Shown here: one piece after another, positions 21,292-28,840 of the stretch
Layout: the number at the start of each line of letters is the position of its first letter
How positions within the stretch are numbered: the stretch's first letter is position 1
IMG/VR virus record: IMGVR_UViG_3300010379_000015
Coordinates: 1-41,572 of that record
DNA: 41,572 nt
Origin: a virus
Strand: one strand, 5' to 3'
Notes under the pieces: model-generated
Database searches by the model: none
What the model saw: the letters and a program-made list of their open reading frames with translations, nothing else
Told to the model about the DNA's origin: nothing
Translations under genes and position numbers: made by a program

Positions 21292-21519
21292 ATGAATGCT
21301 CATCAGCGTAAGGTAAGAGAACGGACTCTGATTCGGCTCCTCCGCAAGTGGGGGCTGGATTCTAAGCAAAAGACCATGTTCGTTCTCGACCTTCTCTCCA
21401 TGGTTCCACAGAAAGTCGTCAACGGGGGCGACAATCGAGAGTTTCAGGAAGCGTTAACACAGGCGTACAAAGAGAAATGCGTAAAGGCCGACCTAAGTAC
21501 CCACGACCAACCGAGGTAG
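21292..21519 (+). CDS. Small basic hypothetical protein, 75 aa
   Basis: Starts 3 bp after the helicase stop. Helical and basic (QRKVRERTLIRLLRKWGLD). Its end overlaps the next gene by 43 bp. No family recognised; position suggests a helicase accessory. Confidence 0.6.
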   Translation: MNAHQRKVRERTLIRLLRKWGLDSKQKTMFVLDLLSMVPQKVVNGGDNREFQEALTQAYKEKCVKADLSTHDQPR

Positions 21520-21755
21520 GTCCGGTTATCCGGGCTCTACAACTCCACATCCCCATGGACGCCTATGCTTACGGGTTCCGGGAGTCGGTCAAGCACGTCC
21601 CCAACTATCGAATAAAAGCGATTACAAAGGATAAGGAATGGACGGTAGATGTATACCGAGGCGGGTTTTATCACGCTCAGGTAGAGGGATGGTCAGAGCA
21701 ATTTAAGTCAATCCATTCTTTGCTGATATTTCTTCGGCAGCGTTTGCAAGTTTGA
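21477..21755 (+). CDS. Hypothetical protein, 92 aa
   Basis: Alpha/beta, Arg/Tyr-rich (DAYAYGFRES, WTVDVYRGGFYHAQVEGW). Starts inside the previous gene in another frame. The strand-rich middle resembles a small single-domain fold. No family recognised. Confidence 0.6.
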   Translation: MRKGRPKYPRPTEVGPVIRALQLHIPMDAYAYGFRESVKHVPNYRIKAITKDKEWTVDVYRGGFYHAQVEGWSEQFKSIHSLLIFLRQRLQV

Positions 21756-21774
21756 TTACTCATACCATAGATAT

Positions 21775-22446
21775 ATGGCATTTCAGGTATACCAAATTCA
21801 GAACACAGTCACAGGTGAAGTGTACATAGGCAAGACGCACCTGACTTTGAAGAAGCGTTGGTGCGCCCACCTTTATTTGGCGAAGAGGGGGAGTGAATCG
21901 CACTTCCATAGAGCCATTCGAAAGTATGGAGAGGGTGTCTTTGTGACCTCTACCCTACACGATGGATTGACCGAAGAAGCGGCAAACCAAAAAGAGATTG
22001 AGTGTATAGCCGCCGTAAACAGCACTGTGAATGGGTACAATATGACACCGGGCGGAGATGGAATTCCTCTTGGCTGGCCGGGGGCTAATAAAGGGAAGAA
22101 ATTCTCAGAGGAGTGGTGTAACAACATCCGACAGTCGTTAACAGGTAGGACGCTTTCACCAGAACATAGGCTTAAGGTGGTCGTTGTTTTGGAAGAAAAT
22201 CGACCTTCTGCTGAGGCATACGAAAAGGTAGCAGCCAAGCTTAGAGGTCGTAAACGTCCAGAGATTGGTGAGAAGGTTCGTAAGGCGAATTTAGGTAGAC
22301 TACGAACCCCAGTCGTAGAACGTGAATGCCCGATGTGCGGCTCAGTTTTTCAGACTAGAACCAACACAATGGGAAGGAAATTTTGCTCTAAGTCTTGTGC
22401 GTGTAAATACGCTGGACAACAAAATTCACGGCTTGTGCGCTGCTAG
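21775..22446 (+). CDS. GIY-YIG homing endonuclease with C-terminal zinc finger
   Basis: 223 aa. The nuclease domain has VYQIQNTVTGEVYIGKTH, then RAIRKYGEGVF, catalytic Glu in KEIECI and GYNMTPGGDG. NUMOD3-like repeats (GKKFSEEWCNNIRQSLTG, GRKRPEIGEKVRKANLG) follow, and the end is a zinc finger CPMC...FCSKSCACKY. The first 90 residues closely resemble those of the proteins at 29358 and 37880. The ATG lies in a weak CCATA/TATGG dyad. It sits 19 bp after a 92-aa gene, in sense orientation. Confidence 0.92.
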   Translation: MAFQVYQIQNTVTGEVYIGKTHLTLKKRWCAHLYLAKRGSESHFHRAIRKYGEGVFVTSTLHDGLTEEAANQKEIECIAAVNSTVNGYNMTPGGDGIPLGWPGANKGKKFSEEWCNNIRQSLTGRTLSPEHRLKVVVVLEENRPSAEAYEKVAAKLRGRKRPEIGEKVRKANLGRLRTPVVERECPMCGSVFQTRTNTMGRKFCSKSCACKYAGQQNSRLVRC

Positions 22447-22486
22447 GGTCCAAGGACGCGGGTAGCGTGTAGCCAAGGAGGCACAC

Positions 22487-22789
22487 ATGCTTTACACGTT
22501 GCTAACCTTGCTGCTCCCGTATTGGGCGTCCCCCGCCGAACTTGACTTTCATGAACAGTTCGTGCTCACAACCTACCGGGAATATTATGACTGTCTAGCC
22601 GCCACGGGTCTCCGTGACCGCAAGGTGCTTGCTCAAATCAAAAAGAAAACGGCCTACAGCATGTCCATGCTACTCTGGCGGCACCCTGCCATTTGGATTA
22701 AAGTTCGCCGCTTCCATCACCGGCTCCTCCGGCTGAAAAAGTCGGTTATACCCCTAGACGAAGTTCCGAAACTTCTAAAAACTCCGTAA
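22487..22789 (+). CDS. Hypothetical protein, 100 aa, possible membrane anchor
   Basis: Preceded by AAGGAGG, the best ribosome-binding site in the region. N-terminal hydrophobic stretch MLYTLLTLLLPYWA, then a basic helical body (WIKVRRFHHRLLRLKKS). Could be membrane-attached. The stop overlaps the convergent HNH-like gene by 15 bp. Confidence 0.65.
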   Translation: MLYTLLTLLLPYWASPAELDFHEQFVLTTYREYYDCLAATGLRDRKVLAQIKKKTAYSMSMLLWRHPAIWIKVRRFHHRLLRLKKSVIPLDEVPKLLKTP

Positions 22790-23326
22790 TCCACGACGAT
22801 GGATTTCCTCCAATAGTTCATCGTCGGTAAAGTTGTCCAGTGATTTCATTGTTCTCCTGTTCATCACTTGTTCCTCATGAGTTGCCCAACGGCAGTTACC
22901 CGGTTCATAGTTTTCATTCACTTTGATACGGTCTAGTGAATGCTCCGGCGATGGGCGAAGTCCCATGTCTTTGTAGAATTGGTTGAAGTTACCCCGCCAA
23001 GCATCGCATACGCTAATCCCCCTTCCACCATAGTTAGGGTACGCCGACTGGTTGGGGCAGTAGCATCTGTTCTTCATAGACTGCCACGCTTTGTATTCAG
23101 GGCTTGTACACAATCCATGTTTTGTGTGTTTTTTAGAACACAACTCCCTTTGTAAACAACCACAACTTTTAGTGGCACCCTTGGTTAATAGGTAGCCGAG
23201 GGTGATGGTTTCATTCCCGCACTCACACTTACATCTCCACACAGATTCTCGGCGCTTGGAGCCTGTTTTTTCAATTACAGTAAGGCGACCGAATACTCTA
23301 CCCTCAAGCTTTAATGGAACTCCCAT
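22775..23326 (-). CDS. HNH-like homing endonuclease with N-terminal zinc module
   Basis: 183 aa. N-terminal module GRVFGRLTVI...CKCECG...SCGC is also found at 15630 and 39600 and at the C-terminus of the GIY-YIG protein at 27342. The core has NRCYCP, YPNYGGRGISVCDAW, HSLDRIKVNENYEPGNCRW and QVMNRR, the usual composition of free-standing phage HNH-like genes. Divergent from the 227-aa gene at 23407. The start codon follows a hairpin that holds its AAGGAG site. Confidence 0.85.
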   Translation of the reverse strand: MGVPLKLEGRVFGRLTVIEKTGSKRRESVWRCKCECGNETITLGYLLTKGATKSCGCLQRELCSKKHTKHGLCTSPEYKAWQSMKNRCYCPNQSAYPNYGGRGISVCDAWRGNFNQFYKDMGLRPSPEHSLDRIKVNENYEPGNCRWATHEEQVMNRRTMKSLDNFTDDELLEEIHRRGLRSF

Positions 23327-23332
23327 GATTGA

Positions 23333-23352
23333 ACTCCTTCTAGTAAAGGAGT
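23333..23352 (-). promoter_or_regulatory. Leader hairpin of the HNH-like gene ending at 23326
   Basis: Minus strand ACTCCTT / AAGGAGT, 7 bp with loop TACTAG. The AAGGAG ribosome-binding site is entirely in the 3' arm, 6 nt from the ATG. Confidence 0.7.
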
Positions 23353-23395
23353 GAAAAGATAAGAAAGTGGGGTGCTAAAGTTCATTTAACTTCGG

Positions 23396-23401
23396 TACTA
23401 T
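23396..23401 (+). promoter_or_regulatory. TACTAT box next to the start at 23407
   Basis: A -10-like TACTAT in the CGGTACTAT context found at other genes here. Transcription would start at about 23408, at the ATG. No clear -35. Confidence 0.4.
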
Positions 23402-23406
23402 AAGAC

Positions 23407-24090
23407 ATGCGGACTCCAATCACAAATCTGGATGAGTTGAAGAAGGTGTTATTTCTCCAGAAAACCATCACATCTCAGGCGAAGAATGAACTACTGGCTG
23501 TTGCAAGCGATAAGATGCTCAACCCTGATAACTTAGAAGAGGGGGCGGAACTCTTTATTGAAAAAGAAAAAGTGCTCCTACAGAAGTACGTTAACTACCC
23601 TACTTTTTCAGAATTTGCGGCGTCCCCTGCAATGTACGACGGCTACAAGTGGGGAGCTACATTTGGAGTTACCCTACTCGTTGGAGAACTAATCTTCGAA
23701 CAACTCAGAATTTCTCACCCACATTTTGGCCCTGTCATTAGACAGTTGTTCATTCTTCTTTTAAGCGAACTCGACCACCCGCAACATGCCTACCTCATAG
23801 AGCCCTTGGAGAAACACCTGAGGTTCAAGGTTACAACAGAAGGCGGCGAGGAAGTTAGTCAGCAACAACAACACGCCTTTGTCCGCGACTTAGTGAATAA
23901 ATTCGTGGAAACTACGGTTGCCGTCTCCGATGGATATGGTATTGTAGAAGCCCGACCCGGAGGGGTTGCTATCACTCCGCTTGGCAAGCGTGTCCTCCTT
24001 CATCTCGTTGATGCTTCTAAGTTTGTTGAGGAGATGACGAAGGCGCACACAAAATTCCAATCAATTAAGCCAAAACTATCCATGACTTAG
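23407..24090 (+). CDS. Hypothetical protein, 227 aa, possible C-terminal winged helix
   Basis: Mostly helical; the last third (GYGIVEARPGGVAITPLGKRVLLHLVDA) has the helix-strand pattern of a winged helix. Contains a hydrophobic helix (FGPVIRQLFILLLSEL) that looks buried rather than membrane-spanning. No family recognised. No ribosome-binding site precedes the ATG, in line with a leaderless mRNA. Confidence 0.65.
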   Translation: MRTPITNLDELKKVLFLQKTITSQAKNELLAVASDKMLNPDNLEEGAELFIEKEKVLLQKYVNYPTFSEFAASPAMYDGYKWGATFGVTLLVGELIFEQLRISHPHFGPVIRQLFILLLSELDHPQHAYLIEPLEKHLRFKVTTEGGEEVSQQQQHAFVRDLVNKFVETTVAVSDGYGIVEARPGGVAITPLGKRVLLHLVDASKFVEEMTKAHTKFQSIKPKLSMT

Positions 24091-24125
24091 GCAACTATGC
24101 ATTTCACTTGTGAAGGAGATTTACC

Positions 24126-24380
24126 ATGTCTTTGAAAACTTTCATCGCTGGTCTGTTCATTCAGGCCGATATCGCCAAGCTGGAAGCCGCCTTTGAGGCG
24201 GTCGAAGCTAAGGTCAAGGCTGCGGAGCCCAAGATTGTCGCCGACGTTGAGTTGGAACTCGCCAAGGCGAAGGCCATCTTTGCGGCGTTCAAGCCGAAGG
24301 CCGAAGCTGAGTTGGCGAAGGTCGAAGCGGAAGTCAAAGCCGCCGAAGCTTACGTCGCTTCACTTGCCAAGAAGCTCTAA
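24126..24380 (+). CDS. Ala/Lys/Glu-rich coiled-coil protein, 84 aa
   Basis: Nearly entirely heptad-like (KLEAAFEAVEAKVKAAEPK, LAKAKAIFAAFKPKAEAEL), with no Cys, Gly-poor. GAAGGAG precedes the start. It resembles the low-complexity helical part of the protein at 35421. Possibly a structural or spacer protein. Confidence 0.7.
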   Translation: MSLKTFIAGLFIQADIAKLEAAFEAVEAKVKAAEPKIVADVELELAKAKAIFAAFKPKAEAELAKVEAEVKAAEAYVASLAKKL

Positions 24381-24393
24381 TTCGCCGTATTAT
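24364..24393 (+). promoter_or_regulatory. Sigma-70-like promoter for the GTG-start gene at 24399
   Basis: TTGCCA (24364-24369), 18-bp spacer, TATTAT (24388-24393), inside the 3' end of the coiled-coil gene. Predicted start of transcription is at the GTG. Confidence 0.5.
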
Positions 24394-24398
24394 CCTGT

Positions 24399-25208
24399 GT
24401 GGGCAAAACCAAGCAGGATGCTAACAAGAAGTTTCGACCCGGCAAGAAGGTATCGGAGTTCAATCCGGTGCCCTCTCTGTTGTCTCAGAAGACCTTCAAG
24501 AAATACAACATCCTCATAGGTGAAGATGAGCCTCAGCAACGCTTTGCTGAACAGGTTCTCGGAATTCCTTGCATCTTCATGGAAGGGGTAACCGATGAGG
24601 ACTTTCTCTCCGATGACTCCCCTAAACTATTCCGCGTTGAATCTCCACGTTTCGTAATCCTCTCCCCTCAAATAAAAGAGGCCACTGGCTTCTGGTCGCT
24701 CGACCCCCTTGTAAAGGGGTCAGCCGGGGCGAACGCCATTGTCAGGTACGCGGCGACGTTGCTTGGCATAGAGAAGCCCGATAAAGACCTCGTGGAGCGA
24801 TTTGCAGACATGCTGGCGACTGAGGGAGCCATGGATGACACCAGAGTATCCCTTTGGACTGCTGTGTGGCTCCTGACCGGTCCTCCACCCTTGGAGGTAG
24901 GTAGACGGTGGCCTCAGCCGTGGGAGAGTCATCAACTATGGTTCTCAGTGCCCGGAGTCAGCCCGAATTACCGGCTCAACAGCCTGTACAAGGACTTGAC
25001 GGCTTATACTTTTCTTCGTGACGATGAGGAATCAGTGTTGAAAAAGGCAGCGGTTGGAGTGTCCCCGGCTAAGGCAAAGGTGTTGAAGAAGCTCAACTTA
25101 GATTATGGTAAGGTGCATGACACCCTTGAACTCCTCGACCTATGGAGGAGCAAACAATCTGACCCCTATGTGTGTGCCTTCCGCATCTCGACAATTTGGA
25201 AACTATAG
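24399..25208 (+). CDS. Hypothetical protein, 269 aa
   Basis: GTG start; no in-frame ATG occurs until about residue 60. Helical C-terminal half with an HhH-like GVSPAKAKVLKKLNLDYGKV segment. N-terminus basic (GKTKQDANKKFRPGKKV). The overall pattern could fit a DNA-binding or nuclease accessory protein, but no family is recognised. Confidence 0.65.
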   Translation: MGKTKQDANKKFRPGKKVSEFNPVPSLLSQKTFKKYNILIGEDEPQQRFAEQVLGIPCIFMEGVTDEDFLSDDSPKLFRVESPRFVILSPQIKEATGFWSLDPLVKGSAGANAIVRYAATLLGIEKPDKDLVERFADMLATEGAMDDTRVSLWTAVWLLTGPPPLEVGRRWPQPWESHQLWFSVPGVSPNYRLNSLYKDLTAYTFLRDDEESVLKKAAVGVSPAKAKVLKKLNLDYGKVHDTLELLDLWRSKQSDPYVCAFRISTIWKL

Positions 25209-25258
25209 AAACCCAGTATTAGGTAGTACAGCCAAATTTGGCTTTGGAGAAAACCTAC

Positions 25259-25888
25259 ATGAAGCGTTTTGCTTTGATAATTGCAGTTGTGGCCTTTGTG
25301 CTCACTTTGGGCACGGTGACCGCATCTGCACAAAACGGGGCATTCGCTCCGTATGCTACTGCCGGAGTCAGTGTACAGGGCGGACAATTGAATTACGTCG
25401 GAAAGACAAACCCGAACTTTGCGTTCGGCGGCGGTCTTGAGTCCAGCACCAAGCACCTCCTTTTGGATGCCAACGCGAATTACAACACAGCGAACAACGT
25501 CGTGACCAATAACGGTTACACGGTGGACGCCCAAGCCAGTGGTTACTTGAAGCTCGGAGACCTCCTCGCAGGTGCAGGTGTCAATGAGTCAATTACGAAT
25601 CTCAGCAGGACCACTGCTCAGAAGTTGCTTGTCGCTTCGACCTACCAAGGGTTCCATCCCTACGTCGGCGTCGGCTGGCAGACTACAAAGTTCCGTGCGA
25701 TTGCCACTTATTTGCTTCCCGGCAAGGATGCCACCACCAATGAACGAATCGGTGGCGTGAATGGTGAAGTTTTCGCAAGCAAGCATCTGCGTGTCACAGG
25801 CGGCGTACTTCTCGATAGTACAGTACCCACCGGCTCGACACGTCAGTTGTCTGTGGGCGCATCTGCCGGAGTCAAGTTCGTACTGTAA
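25259..25888 (+). CDS. Outer-membrane beta-barrel-like protein with signal peptide
   Basis: 209 aa from ATG 25259. Signal peptide MKRFALIIAVVAFVLTLGTV with a TASAQ cleavage site. The mature part alternates short amphipathic strands rich in G, N, T, Y and V (YATAGVSVQGGQLNYVG, YLKLGDLLAGAGVN) and ends VGASAGVKFVL, a C-terminal strand close to the BAM signal. About eight strands would fit the OmpA/OmpX size class. Such proteins are rare in phages; a receptor-masking or superinfection-exclusion role is a guess. A CAGTATTAG box (25215-25223) precedes it and a terminator follows. Confidence 0.78.
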   Translation: MKRFALIIAVVAFVLTLGTVTASAQNGAFAPYATAGVSVQGGQLNYVGKTNPNFAFGGGLESSTKHLLLDANANYNTANNVVTNNGYTVDAQASGYLKLGDLLAGAGVNESITNLSRTTAQKLLVASTYQGFHPYVGVGWQTTKFRAIATYLLPGKDATTNERIGGVNGEVFASKHLRVTGGVLLDSTVPTGSTRQLSVGASAGVKFVL

Positions 25889-25910
25889 AATACCGACAGT
25901 AAGAGATAGG

Positions 25911-25940
25911 AGCCCTCGCTTAGGCGGGGGCTTTTATTTT
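25911..25940 (+). terminator. Rho-independent terminator
   Basis: AGCCCTCGC (25911-25919), TTAG, GCGGGGGCT (25924-25932, one G-U), then TTTATTTTG. Closes the outer-membrane protein unit. Confidence 0.9.
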
Positions 25941-26023
25941 GCCGTAAATGATGAGGTTTTCACTACGGAATCCAGTATTAGAGGATGACACGCATTTAGC
26001 GTCATTCTGGTTTGAGGTACTCG

Positions 26024-26353
26024 ATGGCAAATTCACGTATAGGTCGAGAGCTATTGATAAGCAGGGTTCAACAGACCCTCAACTTATCGACTAAGAAGGA
26101 GGCTGAGAGTCTTGTCAATACCCTCATATCGTGCATTGAAGATACGTTGGTTGACAACCTCCGCACCGATAAGTTCTCTATGAAATTAAACAGCTTTGGT
26201 AAGTTCAGTATTCGCCACAAACCGGGTATTTATAGAAAGATACCTTTCACTGGCGAGACTAAGATGACCAACGCCAAACGTAAGGTAAAGTTCGTGGCTC
26301 TCGGGAAGCTTCGGCAACTCGAAGTCGTGGAGGATGAAGTTACTTCCGGGTAA
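26024..26353 (+). CDS. HU/IHF-family DNA-binding protein
   Basis: 109 aa from ATG 26024. N-terminal helices (GRELLISRVQQTLNLSTKKEAESLVNT) and the conserved turn LNSFGKFSIRHK followed by the arm (KPGIYRKIPFTGETKM) and FVALGKLRQL match the HU/IHF fold. It binds and bends DNA as a dimer. The leader contains a CAGTATTAG box (25974-25982) and a small ATGAC...GTCAT stem. The next gene encodes a candidate ssDNA-binding protein. Confidence 0.85.
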   Translation: MANSRIGRELLISRVQQTLNLSTKKEAESLVNTLISCIEDTLVDNLRTDKFSMKLNSFGKFSIRHKPGIYRKIPFTGETKMTNAKRKVKFVALGKLRQLEVVEDEVTSG

Positions 26354-26372
26354 CTTCGTCTGGCAACACCAG
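26336..26372 (+). other. Two hairpins across the HU stop codon
   Basis: GAAGTTAC/GTAACTTC (26336-26357, perfect 8 bp) contains the TAA; CTGG/CCAG (26360-26372) follows 2 nt later. No T run, so likely mRNA stability or processing structure. Confidence 0.45.
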
Positions 26373-26420
26373 CAGTAAAGACACTAGACACTCGCTATTC
26401 GCGATACGAAAGGAAATACA

Positions 26421-27278
26421 ATGCCACAATTCCAAGATGATGAATTGGATGACATTCCAGTCTCGGTGAAGCAATCTGCTTCCACCACGCCCACCACAAA
26501 TACAACCGCCGCTGCCGCTGCTCCGGCCCCGACTCAAGAGGTCGAGGACGAGAAGCCACCAGTTGCGTCCACGAAGTCCAAGGCATCTGCCGAGGATGAC
26601 GAAGACTTGGACGTAGATTTCGGCGACCAGAAGCTGATGGCAAAGGGTGACGGCCTCAACCGCATCCGTGCCGACAAGCAGAAGGTCGTACGTTTTGCGC
26701 TCCTTCCCTTCATCAAGCCCAAGGCGGGTAAGAGCCACTTTGTGGAGACCAAGGATAAGAAGGGAACGTTCCGTTGCGTTGCCGTCAAGTCCGAGGATGA
26801 AACCCCTTACTGCTGCCTCAAGCTGGAGCAGGAAGGGATGCAGCACGTTGTTGCTCTCGCCATCCAGTACACAAACGCCGACGCCAAGACGGGCGGCTAT
26901 GCGAAGGATGCAGAGGGGCATTTTCCTCCCATCGAATGGGAAGTCGGCTACGTCGATTTGTCCCGCTCGAACTACCGCTCCGTTTCCAATCTTCCCCCGG
27001 AAGATTCGGATGTCTATGACATCGACATGGTGATGTCAAAGAAGGATAACGGTATCGGCTACGAGTTCACGCTCAAGGCCAACAAGGCACGCTGGCGTCA
27101 GAACCCGGCACTCGCCAAGGAAGTCGAAGCGGCGGCTCAGAAGTTCCTCCGCGACGGCGGCAAGAAGCTCATCGGCAAGCTTGGGCGCAAGCTCACTGCG
27201 GTTGAGTGGAAGGCCCTTCTGGCTGGTCAGGCGGCTTCAGGGAAGGAAGCATCCCTCGAAGATATCGAAGACATGTGA
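26421..27278 (+). CDS. Candidate single-stranded DNA-binding protein
   Basis: 285 aa. The first 75 residues are disordered and rich in T, A, P and acidic residues; the central domain has RFALLPFIKPK, CVAVKSED and YCCLKL strands; the C-terminus is acidic (ASLEDIEDM), as in gp32 and other ssDNA-binding proteins that recruit replication partners. Strong ribosome-binding site AAAGGA. It follows the HU gene and belongs to the replication set. The assignment rests on layout and the tail, not on a firm motif. Confidence 0.5.
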   Translation: MPQFQDDELDDIPVSVKQSASTTPTTNTTAAAAAPAPTQEVEDEKPPVASTKSKASAEDDEDLDVDFGDQKLMAKGDGLNRIRADKQKVVRFALLPFIKPKAGKSHFVETKDKKGTFRCVAVKSEDETPYCCLKLEQEGMQHVVALAIQYTNADAKTGGYAKDAEGHFPPIEWEVGYVDLSRSNYRSVSNLPPEDSDVYDIDMVMSKKDNGIGYEFTLKANKARWRQNPALAKEVEAAAQKFLRDGGKKLIGKLGRKLTAVEWKALLAGQAASGKEASLEDIEDM

Positions 27279-27299
27279 GTTGTGAAAAATTGTAGCTAT

Positions 27300-27338
27300 G
27301 AAACCCCTTCAGTAGTGGTATTTTACTGAGGGGGTTTC
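27300..27338 (+). promoter_or_regulatory. 15-bp leader hairpin of the GIY-YIG gene at 27342
   Basis: 27300-27314 pairs with 27324-27338 (one G-U). The GAGGGGG ribosome-binding site is in the 3' arm, 4-8 nt before the TTG start. It could also act as a terminator for the upstream gene, although the T run is short. Confidence 0.65.
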
Positions 27339-27341
27339 ATT

Positions 27342-28157
27342 TTGTTCATCTATGTCATCACTAACCTGATTACAGGGAAGATTTACATCGGTCAGCACAA
27401 AGGTGCCAACCTGAAGCAGTATCTTCAGAAAAAGTTTTATTGGGCTCGAACTCAAAAGACGGGCTCATCATATTTGTTCAATGCGATGCGAAAACATCCA
27501 AATCAGGGTGACTGGTCGATTGAGCCTCTCATGGAGGTTGACGCCAAAGCAGAACTCGACCGCCTAGAAAAGCTACTCATTGCGCTCTATGACACTCGTA
27601 ATCCTGAAGTCGGCTATAACATCTGCCGTGGAGGCGAAGGTTTCAGCGGTCCCCACTCAGAGGAAACCAAACAACTAATGCGAGAGAAGATGACAGGTCG
27701 TACTTTCTCCCCCGAATCAATAGCCAAGATGAAGGCTATTCCGAAGACAGAAGTCCAGTTGAAAAATCTTCAGCTATGTCAACTCCCCGAGAACATAGCA
27801 AAGAGAACAGAAACGATTCGAAGCACCCCTCGGTCAGATGAGCAGCAAGAAGCGGGGCAATCTCTCCTTTCTGCTCATCATAACAACGGTCTTCCCAAAG
27901 GGTATCGGCATTCGCCGGGGACTCTTAAGAAACTCAGTGCCTCTTTGAAAGGTCGTGAGGCTCCAAATAGAATAAACATGACCGGACAAACAATCAACGG
28001 AATCGCCGTATTAGAAAGAGCGGGGAGTAGCAAATCTGGTAAGGCTAGATGGACCTGCCGATGCTATTGTGGGCAGACCTTTGTGGCTTCAGGGGATAAT
28101 CTTCGAAATGACAACACAAAAAGTTGTGGGTGTAGGTTCGTGCGAACACCGTCATAG
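27342..28157 (+). CDS. GIY-YIG homing endonuclease fused to a C-terminal SCGC zinc module
   Basis: 271 aa from a TTG start, the only start codon consistent with the hairpin leader. Nuclease domain FIYVITNLITGKIYIGQHK, catalytic Glu in ELDRLEKLL, then a NUMOD3 repeat (GPHSEETKQLMREKMTG). The last 60 residues (GQTINGIAVLERAG, CRCYCG, DNTKSCGC) are the module found at the N-terminus of the HNH-like proteins at 15630, 22775 and 39600. This is a chimeric homing nuclease. Confidence 0.9.
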   Translation: MFIYVITNLITGKIYIGQHKGANLKQYLQKKFYWARTQKTGSSYLFNAMRKHPNQGDWSIEPLMEVDAKAELDRLEKLLIALYDTRNPEVGYNICRGGEGFSGPHSEETKQLMREKMTGRTFSPESIAKMKAIPKTEVQLKNLQLCQLPENIAKRTETIRSTPRSDEQQEAGQSLLSAHHNNGLPKGYRHSPGTLKKLSASLKGREAPNRINMTGQTINGIAVLERAGSSKSGKARWTCRCYCGQTFVASGDNLRNDNTKSCGCRFVRTPS

Positions 28158-28395
28158 AGCAAGCGATGGTTGGGCGGATGTAACCAACTGTGAAACACAG
28201 CATAGCTACGGGGAGACTGAATCCGAGCGAGAGGTGGTTGATACTCATAACCACAGATTGCAGGAACAAGCCTATGCAATGGCTGAAAGACAGGATTACT
28301 GCCTTGACTGTGGGGAACTTATCTCGAATCGAATCGGTCATGATAGTGCAAAGTTAACAATAAGCGATTGTGGTTTGAAGTATTGGAGAGTTTGA
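28108..28395 (+). CDS. Small hypothetical protein with CxxC, 95 aa
   Basis: The best ATG lies inside the 3' end of the endonuclease gene, in another frame. The protein is His-rich (CEHRHRASDGW, DTHNHRLQ) with YCLDCGELI near the end. The original 5' end may have been displaced by the homing gene. Its TGA overlaps the next ATG (TGATG). Confidence 0.5.
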   Translation: MTTQKVVGVGSCEHRHRASDGWADVTNCETQHSYGETESEREVVDTHNHRLQEQAYAMAERQDYCLDCGELISNRIGHDSAKLTISDCGLKYWRV

Positions 28396-28811
28396 TGGAA
28401 ACCACGAAGATTGAAACCACGATTGACCAAAATCAACTTGACGCCGACGTTAGGTTTGAACAGCACTACGCCGAGGTATTGGCTTTTGTTCAAAAAAAGA
28501 AACACGCTTCCTGTTTTGAGTTGATGAAGGAGTTCCAGCTTTCATACGCGGGTTCTGTCCACCTTATGGACACTTTAGAGAAACGTGATATAGTAGATGA
28601 TGCAGACCCCGAACAACTCGGGGGAGGCAGACCTCTATTGAATGGGAAGAAAAAGAGACGCCCTCCTGTTATAAATGTCAAACTGACATTACCACAACCG
28701 GAGCCTGTCCTCTCGGTTGTGCCCCACGCTGCTCCAAGTGCGGTAGCGAAACCCGCTTCGACAACCACGCGGAAGCGTACTGCTGTCCGAAAGTCTGTAA
28801 AGAAGCGATAG
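28395..28811 (+). CDS. FtsK-gamma-like winged-helix protein, possible 5' part of a frameshifted gene
   Basis: 138 aa. VLAFVQKKKHASCFELMKE and the helices LSYAGSVHLMDTLEKRDIVDD match the winged-helix DNA-binding domain found at the FtsK C-terminus. After GGGRPLLNGKKKRR the zero frame continues as a low-complexity basic tail, while the -1 frame encodes ten cysteines that run in frame into the Nudix gene. The run GAAAAAG (28649-28655) lies where the two could join. Confidence 0.7.
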   Translation: METTKIETTIDQNQLDADVRFEQHYAEVLAFVQKKKHASCFELMKEFQLSYAGSVHLMDTLEKRDIVDDADPEQLGGGRPLLNGKKKRRPPVINVKLTLPQPEPVLSVVPHAAPSAVAKPASTTTRKRTAVRKSVKKR

Positions 28812-28840
28812 ACGGCAAGTCGTGGCTGCTTCCCAGTCCC

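Noticed and set aside
26421-27278. Firm naming as gp32-type SSB
   Set aside because: Only the acidic tail and gene context support it; no zinc finger or OB-fold signature could be confirmed by eye.
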